From Chloroflexota bacterium (GTDB lineage: Bacteria; Chloroflexota; Limnocylindria; QHBO01), in the NCBI GenBank assembly GCA_005882055.1, contig VBGQ01000020.1, positions 1-15,875 on the forward strand: a stretch of 15,875 bases of DNA. Direction: 5' to 3'. The translations under genes and the position numbers were made by a program. Every line of letters begins with the position of its first letter. Position 1 is the stretch's first letter. Below the pieces are notes generated by a model. It did not search any database. It was not told the origin of the DNA and worked only from the letters and a program-made list of their open reading frames with translations. Below are positions 1 through 7,498 of this stretch, one piece after another.

Positions 1-1380
1 GGCGTCGGGCTTCTACCGGAAACGCGGCGCGTGTACCCGACCGCTGGGGCAGCCCCTGGCTCGACCCTCGCCGCACAGCTGATCGGGTACGTGAACGTGG
101 ACGGCACCGGCCAGTACGGGGTCGAAGGCGCAGAGAACGCGCGGCTGGCGGGATCGCCAGGCCACGTCGTCGCCGAGGAGGACATCGCCGGCCGCCAGAT
201 CGCCGACTCGGTGCAGATCGCGAAGCAGCCCGTCAACGGCTCGGACCTGACGCTCACCATCGACTCTGGCCTTCAGCACATCCTCGAGGCGCAGCTCTTC
301 GACACGTACACCCGCAACCACGCCCGCGGGGCGACCGGCATCGTGATGGACGTCCACACCGGCGCGATCCTGGCCATGGCGACTTTTCCGACCTACGACG
401 CCAACCGATACGCGGCCACCAACCCGGCGCTCTACGACAACCCCGCGGTCGCCCGCCCGTACGAGCCCGGTTCGGTCATGAAGGCCTTCACCATCGCCGC
501 CGCGCTCGACGCGGGGGCGATCACAACCTCGACCAAGGTGGTCGACGGCAACAACCTGACGATCGCCGGGGTGCGCATCCAGAACGCTGACCGTTACGAG
601 CATCCCTGGGGGCACGGAGCGATCACCGCGCAGCAGGTCCTCCAGCTGTCGAACAACAACGGGGCGGCCAAGATCGGGCTCAAGATGGGTGGGGAACGCC
701 TCTACCAGGCGTTCCGGCGCTTCGGGTTCGGTCAGCCGACGGACATTGACATCGCGGGCGAGGTGGCAGGGACGGTCTGGGATCCACGCAGCCCCAACGC
801 CTCCGGCGCCCTGACCACCGCCCAGAACGCCTTCGGCCAGGGGCTCACCGTCACGGCCGTCCAGCTGGTGGCGGGATACGCCGCGATCGCCAACGGAGGG
901 ACCATGGTGACCCCGCACGTCATCGCGGGATGGACCGACGGATCAGGCACGTACCACTCCACAACGCTCCCCACCGGCGAGCGGGTGATGCGGCCGGAGA
1001 CCTCGGCCACGGTGATGAAGCTGCTGCTCGGGGCCATCGACGGCGGAATCGCGAGGGGTGCCAGCGTTCCGGGTTACCAGATCGCCGGCAAGACCGGGAC
1101 CGCGGAGATTGCCGGGCCGGTGAAGGTCCGCGACGCGAGCGGCAAGCTTGTGACCCGCAACCAGTACATCCCCGGCTGGATCGACTCGTCGTTCATTGGC
1201 GTCTACCCGGCGAGCCGTCCGCAGCTGGTCACCCTCATCCTGCTCCATCGCCCCGCTACCTGGGGCCACTACGCCATGAGCCAGCGTCCGGAGGCGGTCT
1301 TCCACCTGCTGGCCCCCCAGATCCTGGACTACCTTGCCATCCCGCCCGACCGCCGGACGGCTCCGGTCGCGTCGCGGTGA
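1..1380 (+). CDS. ftsI: Septal peptidoglycan transpeptidase FtsI (PBP2/PBP3 class), 5' end outside window
   Basis: Class B penicillin-binding protein that cross-links septal peptidoglycan outside the membrane, as partner of FtsW. The frame is open from base 1 and already reads as FtsI (GVGLLPETRRVYPTAG), so the gene starts upstream of the window. 459 residues are visible, covering the end of the pedestal domain and the whole transpeptidase domain. The three penicillin-binding motifs are present: SVMK (catalytic Ser codon 472-474), SNN (649-657) and KTG (1090-1098). The region LTLTIDSGLQHILE is the usual entry to the catalytic domain. There are no C-terminal PASTA repeats; the protein stops soon after the domain (TGA 1378-1380). 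The N-terminal membrane anchor is not visible. The next gene, murF, begins 39 nt later, where murE would normally lie. Confidence 0.95.
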   Translation, partial: GVGLLPETRRVYPTAGAAPGSTLAAQLIGYVNVDGTGQYGVEGAENARLAGSPGHVVAEEDIAGRQIADSVQIAKQPVNGSDLTLTIDSGLQHILEAQLFDTYTRNHARGATGIVMDVHTGAILAMATFPTYDANRYAATNPALYDNPAVARPYEPGSVMKAFTIAAALDAGAITTSTKVVDGNNLTIAGVRIQNADRYEHPWGHGAITAQQVLQLSNNNGAAKIGLKMGGERLYQAFRRFGFGQPTDIDIAGEVAGTVWDPRSPNASGALTTAQNAFGQGLTVTAVQLVAGYAAIANGGTMVTPHVIAGWTDGSGTYHSTTLPTGERVMRPETSATVMKLLLGAIDGGIARGASVPGYQIAGKTGTAEIAGPVKVRDASGKLVTRNQYIPGWIDSSFIGVYPASRPQLVTLILLHRPATWGHYAMSQRPEAVFHLLAPQILDYLAIPPDRRTAPVASR

Positions 1381-1419
1381 TCCGAGTAGACTCCCCGGCG
1401 TATTTCCGCAGGGTGTCGC

Positions 1420-2853
1420 GTGCCTCCGTCGATCCGTATCGAGGACCTGGTGGCCGTCACCAACGGCCGTCTCGTCGCCCCGACCGCTGTCCACGATTTC
1501 GCGGGCGCCAGCGTCGACTCACGGAGGATCCTGCCGGGCTCCCTCTTCGTCGCGCTGGCCGGCGAGCGCCAGGACGGCCACAGCTATGTCCCGGCGGCGT
1601 TTCGGGCCGGAGCGGTGGGGGCGCTGGTCGCGCATCCGATTCCGCTTCCCTCCGAATCGGGCGGCTTCCTGGTGCAGGTCGCCGATCCGCTGTTCGCCCT
1701 CCAGGACCTCGCCGCATGGTGGCGGTCGCGCTTCCCGGTTCGCGTGGTGGGCGTCACCGGTTCGACCGGCAAGACGCTCGCCAAGGAGACCGTCGCGGAC
1801 GTCCTCTCGCGCGGCTTTCGCGTCCTCCGCAACGAGGGGAACCTCAACTCGGAGTCAGGTCTGCCAATGACCCTCCTCAACCTGGAAGCCTCCGACGAGG
1901 TGGCCGTGCTGGAGATGAGCATGTACACCGTCGGTGAGATCGCCCGCCTCGCGGAGATCGCACGCCCGGAGGTCGGTGTCGTGCTGGCCGTGCATCCCAC
2001 GCACCTCGAACGCGCCGGGAGCATCGAGCGCATCGCACAGGCCAAGTCGGAGCTGCCCGCCGCGCTGCCCGCCGATGGCCTGGCCGTCCTGAACGCCGAC
2101 GATCCGCGCGTCGCCGCCATGCGTGCCGTCACGAGTGCGCAGGTCTGCACCTTTGGTCTCGGGACTGAAGCCGACGTGCGCGCCACCGACGTGACCAGCC
2201 GTGGCGTTGACGGGACCGAGTTCCTGCTCACCACGCCTTGGGGCGAGCGCCACGTGCACAGCGGCACCCCGGGCCGGCACCTGGTGCCGCACGCGCTCGC
2301 CGCCGCCGCGGTGGCGCACCGCTTCGACCTGCCGCTCGATGAGGTCGCGGCGGCGCTGGCCGCAGGCAGCGGCGCGTCGCACCGCATGGCGATCCTCGAG
2401 TCCGCGAGCGGTGCGACGCTCGTCGACGATACGTACAACGCCTCGCCGGTCAGCGTCCGCGCCGCGCTCGAATTCCTGGCGGAGACACCGGTTGCTGCGG
2501 GCCGCCGCCGGATCGCGGTGCTTGGCGACATGCTGGAGCTCGGACCAGACGAGGAACGCCTGCACCGCGAGGTCGGCGCGGCCGCCGCGGAGCACCTCGA
2601 CGCCCTGCTGGCGGTTGGGCCGCGTGCGCGTTGGATGGCGGAAGGCGCGAGCGCGGCCGGCCTGCATCGAGTCCTGACTGCGGACGACGCCGACCAGGCG
2701 GCCGCGGTCGTCGACCGCGAGCTGGCGCCGGGCGTCGGCGACCTGCTCCTGGTGAAGGGCTCGCGTGGCGTGGAGCTGGACCGGCTCGTCGACGCGATCG
2801 CCGGGGTGGCGCCATCGGTCCCGGGCGGAGGCGGGGGAGGCGGGGGATGCTGA
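1420..2853 (+). CDS. murF: UDP-MurNAc-tripeptide:D-alanyl-D-alanine ligase MurF
   Basis: Cytoplasmic ATP-dependent ligase adding D-Ala-D-Ala to the UDP-MurNAc tripeptide. 477 residues, usual for the family. It has an N-terminal substrate-binding domain (VDSRRILPGSLFVAL), an ATP-binding P-loop GVTGSTGKT (about residues 111-119), the MurF-type GNLNSESGLPMTLL and EMSMYTVGEI segments, and a C-terminal domain with DDTYNASP (336-343) and GDMLELGPDEERLHREVG. The EMSMY..GEI and DDTYNASP motifs separate it from MurE. GTG at 1420 is the first in-frame start, with a weak GCAGGG upstream. After the P-loop the usual GKTTT reads GKTLA, a mild variant. The C-terminus is eight glycines and a cysteine; that DNA also serves as the ribosome binding site of mraY, whose ATG overlaps the murF stop by 7 nt. 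Confidence 0.95.
   Translation: MPPSIRIEDLVAVTNGRLVAPTAVHDFAGASVDSRRILPGSLFVALAGERQDGHSYVPAAFRAGAVGALVAHPIPLPSESGGFLVQVADPLFALQDLAAWWRSRFPVRVVGVTGSTGKTLAKETVADVLSRGFRVLRNEGNLNSESGLPMTLLNLEASDEVAVLEMSMYTVGEIARLAEIARPEVGVVLAVHPTHLERAGSIERIAQAKSELPAALPADGLAVLNADDPRVAAMRAVTSAQVCTFGLGTEADVRATDVTSRGVDGTEFLLTTPWGERHVHSGTPGRHLVPHALAAAAVAHRFDLPLDEVAAALAAGSGASHRMAILESASGATLVDDTYNASPVSVRAALEFLAETPVAAGRRRIAVLGDMLELGPDEERLHREVGAAAAEHLDALLAVGPRARWMAEGASAAGLHRVLTADDADQAAAVVDRELAPGVGDLLLVKGSRGVELDRLVDAIAGVAPSVPGGGGGGGGC
2836..2840 (+). promoter_or_regulatory. Shine-Dalgarno for mraY inside the murF glycine tail
   Basis: GGAGG lies 6 nt before the mraY ATG at 2847. A second GGAGG lies further upstream in the same G-rich run. 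It decides the mraY start and explains the poly-glycine end of MurF. Confidence 0.7.
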
Positions 2854-3830
2854 CGATCCTGCTCGCCCTGGTGCTGGCGTTCGGGGGCGTGGTGGCGCTC
2901 GGCCCCGTCTACATCGGCCTGTTGCAGCGCCTCGGATTCGGCAAGCGGATCCGCGTGGAGGGCCCTGCAGGCCACGTCACCAAGGCTGGGACGCCAACCA
3001 TGGGCGGCATGCTCCTGGTGGTCGTGGTCATGTTCCTGGCGATGGCCATGCGCATCGAGGATGTGAGCACGTTGACGCCCATGCTGACGCTGGTGGGGGT
3101 AGGGATCCTGGGTGCCATCGACGACTACGTCAACGCCCAGACCGGTCTCGGGATGCGAGGCCGCTTCAAGCTCGTCTGGCAGACGGTGGTCGCCCTGCTG
3201 GCGGCGTGGTACATCCAGCGCCACTTCGAGATCAACGCCATCAACGTGCCACTCGTGGGCGCGGTGCCCATCAGCCCGCTGCTCTTCATCCTGTTCATTG
3301 CCTTCGTCATCGTCGCGACCAGCAACGGCGTGAACCTGACCGACGGCCTCGACGGGCTCGCGGGAGGCGTCCTGATCTTTAGCTACGTGGCCTACCTGCT
3401 GATCGCGCTGGTGGCGATTCCCGAGCTGCACACGCATTCGCAGCCGAACCTGGCGGTCTTCTGCGCGTTGATCATCGGGGCGCTGATGGGATTCCTGTGG
3501 TTCAACGTGCACCCGGCCCAGCTGTTCATGGGCGATGCCGGGGCGCTCAGCCTGGGCGCGACCCTGGCGGTGGTCGCGACGATCTCCGGCCAGGTGCTGC
3601 TGCTGGTGGTGATCGGCGCCGTCTTCGTGGCGGTCACCCTGTCGGTGGTCCTGCAGGTCGGCTCCTTCAGGCTGCGGGGCCAGCGCATCTTCCGCATGGC
3701 GCCGCTGCAGCACCACTTCGAGCTGATCGGCTGGGCGGAGGAGAAGATCACGGTCCGCTTCTGGATCGTCGCGGCGCTCGCCGGCCTGGTCGGCTTCAGC
3801 CTCTTCCTGGCGAGCGTGAACGGGCTCTAG
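2847..3830 (+). CDS. mraY: Phospho-MurNAc-pentapeptide translocase MraY
   Basis: Integral membrane enzyme that transfers phospho-MurNAc-pentapeptide from UDP to undecaprenyl phosphate, giving lipid I. 327 residues, slightly short of the roughly 360 of E. coli. Family motifs are in order: AGTPTMGG (48-54 region), the Asp pair D92-D93 (IDDYVNAQTGLGMR), N160-GVNLTDGLDGLAGG, the catalytic MGDAG (D230) and PLQHHFELIGWAEEKI (H289-H290). About ten hydrophobic segments separate these loops. The frame is open further upstream, but the ATG at 2847 gives the normal N-terminus and has a good Shine-Dalgarno; the longer version would overlap murF by over 200 nt. It overlaps the murF stop by 7 nt, implying translational coupling. 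Ends TAG. Confidence 0.95.
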   Translation: MLTILLALVLAFGGVVALGPVYIGLLQRLGFGKRIRVEGPAGHVTKAGTPTMGGMLLVVVVMFLAMAMRIEDVSTLTPMLTLVGVGILGAIDDYVNAQTGLGMRGRFKLVWQTVVALLAAWYIQRHFEINAINVPLVGAVPISPLLFILFIAFVIVATSNGVNLTDGLDGLAGGVLIFSYVAYLLIALVAIPELHTHSQPNLAVFCALIIGALMGFLWFNVHPAQLFMGDAGALSLGATLAVVATISGQVLLLVVIGAVFVAVTLSVVLQVGSFRLRGQRIFRMAPLQHHFELIGWAEEKITVRFWIVAALAGLVGFSLFLASVNGL

Positions 3831-3838
3831 CTGGACCG

Positions 3839-5329
3839 ATGATGACGGCCCCTCACCCCATCCGAACGCGTGCCGACCTGCATGGCCGCCAGGCGCTGGT
3901 CCTGGGCCTCGCGCGCTCGGGTGTGGCGGCGGCCCGCTTCCTTTCCGATGCGGGTGCGGTGGTCACCGCATACGACCGGCGCGGCGGGGACGCCCTCGCC
4001 GACACGGCGCGTTCCCTCGGCGAGCGACCGATCGAGCTGGCGCTGGGCGTGTCGGAGGCAGTCGCTCGAGAGCTGATCGAGGCGGCCGACCTGCTCGTCA
4101 CCAGTCCGTCGATCTCGCCACGTTTTCCAACGACCGAGCCATGGCTGCGCGACGCGCTCCATCTGGCCGAGGAGCGGGGCGTCGAGCTGGTCAGCGAGGT
4201 CGAGCTCTTCCTGCGTCTCACCGAGGCGCGCGTCCTGGCCGTCACCGGTACCAAGGGCAAGACCACGACGACCGCACTGCTCGGCGAGATCCTCTCCGCG
4301 GCAGCGATCCCCCACGTCGTCGGCGGCAACATCGGGGAGCCGCTCGTCGAGCGGAGCGCGGAGCTGGACGCCGGGACATGGGCCGTCCTCGAGCTCTCCG
4401 AGCTGCAGCTGCCGACCATCTCCCGCGGCGCCGACGTCGCGGTCTACACGAATATCCTCGCCGACCATCTCGACCGGCACGGCAGCCTCGAGGCCTACCG
4501 TGCGGTGAAGGCCCGTCTCGCGGAGCTCACCCTCGAGCGCGGCGGAGCGGTGGTCCTCGACGCCGACGATCCGGGCTGCCGCGAGCTGGGTGCCCGCCTC
4601 TCCGGCGAGCTGCACTGGTACGGCCTGGAGCCCGGCGACGGTGCGCGTCCCCTCGACGCCACCGAAGCTGGCGGGGAGCTGGTCCTGCTGGGCGCGTCAC
4701 TCCTCGCGGTCCCGGAGGTGCCTCTGCCGGGCGCGCACATGCGCCGAGATGTCCTGGCGGCGGCTCTCGGGGCGCGACTCGCGGGCGCGACGCCAGCCGC
4801 GATCGCCCACGGAATCCGGGGCTTCCGCGGCGTTCCCCACCGCCTCGAGACGATCGCCGAGCGCAACGGGGTCCGCTGGATCAACGATTCACAGGCGACG
4901 ATCCCCGCGGCTGCCATCGCGGCCCTGGAGGCGTTCGCCCCCGCCCCGGTCGTGCTCATTGCTGGTGGCCAGGGAAAGGGGCTCGACTACGCGGCCTTCG
5001 CCGACGCGGTGGCGACTTACAGCCGCATGGCGATTCTGATCGGGGAGACGGCGGGTGAGCTCGAGCGGCTGATCGGCGGCCGGATCCCGGTGCGCCGAGC
5101 CGCAGCGATGGACGGGGCCGTGGAACTGGCCGCCCAGGTCGCCGAACCGGGCGATGTGGTCGTCCTCTCGCCGGCTGCCGCGAGCTTCGACATGTTCACC
5201 GACTACGCGGCGCGCGGCGACGCCTACCGGGAAGCGGTGCGGCGGCTGGCGAAGACGACGCCCGGCGGCACCAACCGGCCTATCCGCTCATGGTCGCGGT
5301 CATCGGTCTGGTGGCCGCGGGCGTGGTGA
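3839..5329 (+). CDS. murD: UDP-MurNAc-L-alanine:D-glutamate ligase MurD
   Basis: Cytoplasmic Mur ligase adding D-glutamate to UDP-MurNAc-L-Ala. 496 residues, longer than the usual 440-460. The N-terminal nucleotide-binding-like fold (LVLGLARSGVAAARFL) is followed by SPSISPRFP, the P-loop GTKGKTTTT (from residue 137), GGNIGEPL, ELSELQL, TNILADHLDRHGS and GVPHRLETI. The C-terminal ligase motif, usually NDSKATN, reads NDSQATI (349-355), and the usual GG.DKG loop reads GGQGKG. The start is one of two adjacent ATGs (3839 or 3842), 8 nt after the mraY stop, with no strong Shine-Dalgarno. After the expected family end (REAVRRLA) the frame runs on for about 25 residues of W/R/S-rich sequence and overlaps ftsW by at least 40 nt; that tail is probably not functional. 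The alternative MurC or MurE identity is excluded by the motif set. Confidence 0.92.
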   Translation: MMTAPHPIRTRADLHGRQALVLGLARSGVAAARFLSDAGAVVTAYDRRGGDALADTARSLGERPIELALGVSEAVARELIEAADLLVTSPSISPRFPTTEPWLRDALHLAEERGVELVSEVELFLRLTEARVLAVTGTKGKTTTTALLGEILSAAAIPHVVGGNIGEPLVERSAELDAGTWAVLELSELQLPTISRGADVAVYTNILADHLDRHGSLEAYRAVKARLAELTLERGGAVVLDADDPGCRELGARLSGELHWYGLEPGDGARPLDATEAGGELVLLGASLLAVPEVPLPGAHMRRDVLAAALGARLAGATPAAIAHGIRGFRGVPHRLETIAERNGVRWINDSQATIPAAAIAALEAFAPAPVVLIAGGQGKGLDYAAFADAVATYSRMAILIGETAGELERLIGGRIPVRRAAAMDGAVELAAQVAEPGDVVVLSPAAASFDMFTDYAARGDAYREAVRRLAKTTPGGTNRPIRSWSRSSVWWPRAW

Positions 5330-6462
5330 TGGTCTACTCGGCGTCATCGGTCCGGGCGTACTTCTCCAACGACGACCCCGCCACCTACGGGATGCAGCAG
5401 CTGATCTGGGCGGGGATCGGCCTGAGCGCCATGTTCATCGCCAGCCGGATGGACTTTCGGTGGCTGCGCTACCTGTCCATTCCGGCCTACCTGGGGACCA
5501 TGGCGCTGCTTGCTCTCGTGCTCGTCCCCGGGATCGGCACCGAGGTCGCCGGCTCGCGCCGCTGGATCCAGCTGCCGGGGATCGGCTTCCAGCCTGCCGA
5601 GCTGGCGAAGCTGGCCGTGGTGCTCTACCTCGCGCACTGGCTCGACCGGCGCGGAACGGCGGCGCGCACGTTCTGGAACGGGCTCGTCCCCTTCGCCCTG
5701 CTCGTCGCCCCCGGATTCGTCCTGATCGCCCTCGAGCCGGACCTTGGCACCGCGGGCGTGTACGCGGCCGCCACGCTGGCCGTCTTCTTCATGGCAGGAG
5801 CCAACCTCGTGTACCTGGGCGCGATCGGTACGGCGGTCGTGGCGGGAACCGCGGCGATGATCACCGCCACGCCCTACCAGCTGCAGCGCGTGCAGAGCTT
5901 CCTCGATCCGTTCCGCGATCCCCTGCACACCGGGTACAACGCCATCCAGTCGCTGATGGCCCTGGCGCTGGGTGGGATCACGGGCCTTGGCCTGGGCGCC
6001 AGCCGGCAGAAGTTCCTGTACCTTCCCGCGCCATCGACCGACTTCATCTTCGCGATCATCGGGGAGGAGTGGGGGCTGGTCGGCACCCTGATCGTGGTCG
6101 CGCTCTTCCTGGTGATCGCCTACCAGGGCTACCGGATCGCGATCAACGCGCCAGACACCTTCTCCGGGCTGCTCGCCTGCGGGATCACCACCTGGCTGGT
6201 GGTGCAGGCCTTCATCAACATGGCGGTGGTGACCGCCCTGGCGCCGGTCACCGGCATCCCGCTGCCGTTCATCAGCTATGGCGGCTCGGCGTTGACCATC
6301 AACCTCGTGGCGGTGGGCATTCTGCTCTCCATCAGCCGCGAGACCACCCAGACAGGATCATTGCTCCATGCGGTGTTTGGTGTCGGGCGGCGGGACAGGC
6401 GGGCACATCTACCCCGCGCTGGCCGTCGTGCAGGCGCTGCGCGACGCGCGGCCAGATCTTGA
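5290..6462 (+). CDS. ftsW: SEDS peptidoglycan glycosyltransferase FtsW
   Basis: Polytopic membrane SEDS polymerase that joins lipid II into septal glycan with FtsI. 390 residues from ATG 5290. Motifs: VMVYSASS in TM1, GSRRWI (88-93), QPAELAKL (101-108), LEPDLGTA (149-156), the DFIFAIIGEEWGL block (D251, matching the conserved SEDS acidic residue) and PLPFISYGGSALT (325-336). It could be RodA, but the dcw context and the GSRRWI form favour FtsW. ATG 5290 is the only ATG/GTG/TTG in frame after a stop at 5056-5058, yet has no Shine-Dalgarno. The codons just before it read RRHQPAYPL, resembling the basic leader normally found before TM1, so the true start is uncertain. The last 32 codons, rich in Arg, overlap murG by 95 nt. 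Confidence 0.9.
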   Translation: MVAVIGLVAAGVVMVYSASSVRAYFSNDDPATYGMQQLIWAGIGLSAMFIASRMDFRWLRYLSIPAYLGTMALLALVLVPGIGTEVAGSRRWIQLPGIGFQPAELAKLAVVLYLAHWLDRRGTAARTFWNGLVPFALLVAPGFVLIALEPDLGTAGVYAAATLAVFFMAGANLVYLGAIGTAVVAGTAAMITATPYQLQRVQSFLDPFRDPLHTGYNAIQSLMALALGGITGLGLGASRQKFLYLPAPSTDFIFAIIGEEWGLVGTLIVVALFLVIAYQGYRIAINAPDTFSGLLACGITTWLVVQAFINMAVVTALAPVTGIPLPFISYGGSALTINLVAVGILLSISRETTQTGSLLHAVFGVGRRDRRAHLPRAGRRAGAARRAARS

Positions 6463-7498
6463 GCTGAGCTACCTCGGCGGCGCTCGCGGCCTCGAGGGGA
6501 GGCTGGTCGGTGCGAGGGGTGACCTGCCCTACGACCAGCTCCTCGTTCGCTCGCTGCGCACCGCAGCCCGCGACGTGCACCTGGTGCTCGACCCGATGCG
6601 GGTGGGCCTCAGCGTGCCGCAGGCCTGGTGGCTGCTGGGTCGGCGGCGGCCCGCCGCGATCTTCACCACCGGTGGCTACCTGGCCTTGCCGTTGACGCTC
6701 GCGGCGCGCGCGCGCGGGATCCCGACCCTGGTCTGGGAGGGGAACGTGATCCCGGGCCGATCGACCCGCGCGGTGGCCCGCGTCGCGACCCGCATCGCTG
6801 TCTCGTTTCCGCCGACCCTCGACGCCTTTCCGGGCCGGTCATTCGTGTCGGGAACGCCCATCCGCTCGTTCGGGGGGATCGCACGAGAAGCGGCCCGCGA
6901 GCGATTCGGCATCGCGCCGGATGACCGGCTGCTGCTGGTCTTCGGCGGGTCCCAGGCGGTGACCACGCTGAACTCCGCCGTCTTCGGGTCGCTCAACCGG
7001 CTCCTGGACCGATGGCGCCTGCTGCACGTGACCGGCGAGTCCGGCATGGGCGCCGCGCTGGTGGCCAGGGAGCAGCTGCCCGCGTCCCTCGCCGAGCGCT
7101 ACCAGCCGCAGCAGTTCCTGACCGATGGGATGGCAGACGCCCTGGTTGCCGCCGACCTGGTCGTGGGCCGGGCCGGCTCGTCGACGTGCGCGGAGGTTTC
7201 GGCGGTGGGGGTCGCTTCGATCCTCGTCCCGTACCCTCATGCCGGGTCCCACCAGCGCGCCAACGCCGCCTGGCTGGGCGACCATGGCGCCGCGCTGGTG
7301 ATCGCGGACCAGGAGCTCTCCGCAGATCGGCTGGCTTCGGAGGCGGAGCGGCTTCGCGACGACGCGATGCGGGAGCCGATGGCGGAGGCAGCGCACAGGC
7401 TGGGTCGTCCGGATGCCGCGCGGGTCATCGCCAAGGAGCTGCTCGCCCTGGCCGACGGGCGTCCCCTGCCCTCGCTCGCGGATGAGGCGGCGGCATGA
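6368..7498 (+). CDS. murG: Lipid II synthase MurG (UDP-GlcNAc transferase)
   Basis: Peripheral membrane GT-B glycosyltransferase that adds GlcNAc to lipid I on the cytoplasmic face, giving lipid II. 376 residues. The N-terminal domain opens with the glycine loop SGGGTGGH (6-13), then SYLGGARGLEGRLV and FTTGGYLALP. The C-terminal UDP-GlcNAc domain has the second glycine loop GGSQ (193-196), GRAGSSTCAEVSAVG, and the H295-Q296...N299 motif. The canonical GGSQGA reads GGSQAV here. ATG 6368 places the first glycine loop at the normal distance, so the start is secure even though it lies 95 nt inside ftsW. The stop overlaps the murB start in an ATGA (7495-7498), where murC would sit in many bacteria. 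Confidence 0.95.
   Translation: MRCLVSGGGTGGHIYPALAVVQALRDARPDLELSYLGGARGLEGRLVGARGDLPYDQLLVRSLRTAARDVHLVLDPMRVGLSVPQAWWLLGRRRPAAIFTTGGYLALPLTLAARARGIPTLVWEGNVIPGRSTRAVARVATRIAVSFPPTLDAFPGRSFVSGTPIRSFGGIAREAARERFGIAPDDRLLLVFGGSQAVTTLNSAVFGSLNRLLDRWRLLHVTGESGMGAALVAREQLPASLAERYQPQQFLTDGMADALVAADLVVGRAGSSTCAEVSAVGVASILVPYPHAGSHQRANAAWLGDHGAALVIADQELSADRLASEAERLRDDAMREPMAEAAHRLGRPDAARVIAKELLALADGRPLPSLADEAAA

Noticed and set aside
1387..1392. TAGACT as a -10 for a murF promoter
   Set aside because: No suitable -35 upstream, and the 39-nt gap inside a tightly packed cluster gives no other sign of a promoter.
2631..2846. A longer N-terminus for MraY
   Set aside because: The upstream in-frame sequence is Arg/Gly/Pro-rich shadow of murF; the ATG at 2847 has a good ribosome binding site and the normal family start.
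1584..3716. A 710-codon open frame on the minus strand
   Set aside because: It spans murF and mraY in antisense, is rich in Arg/His/Gln/Ser repeats, and has no family motif; it is a codon-bias shadow.
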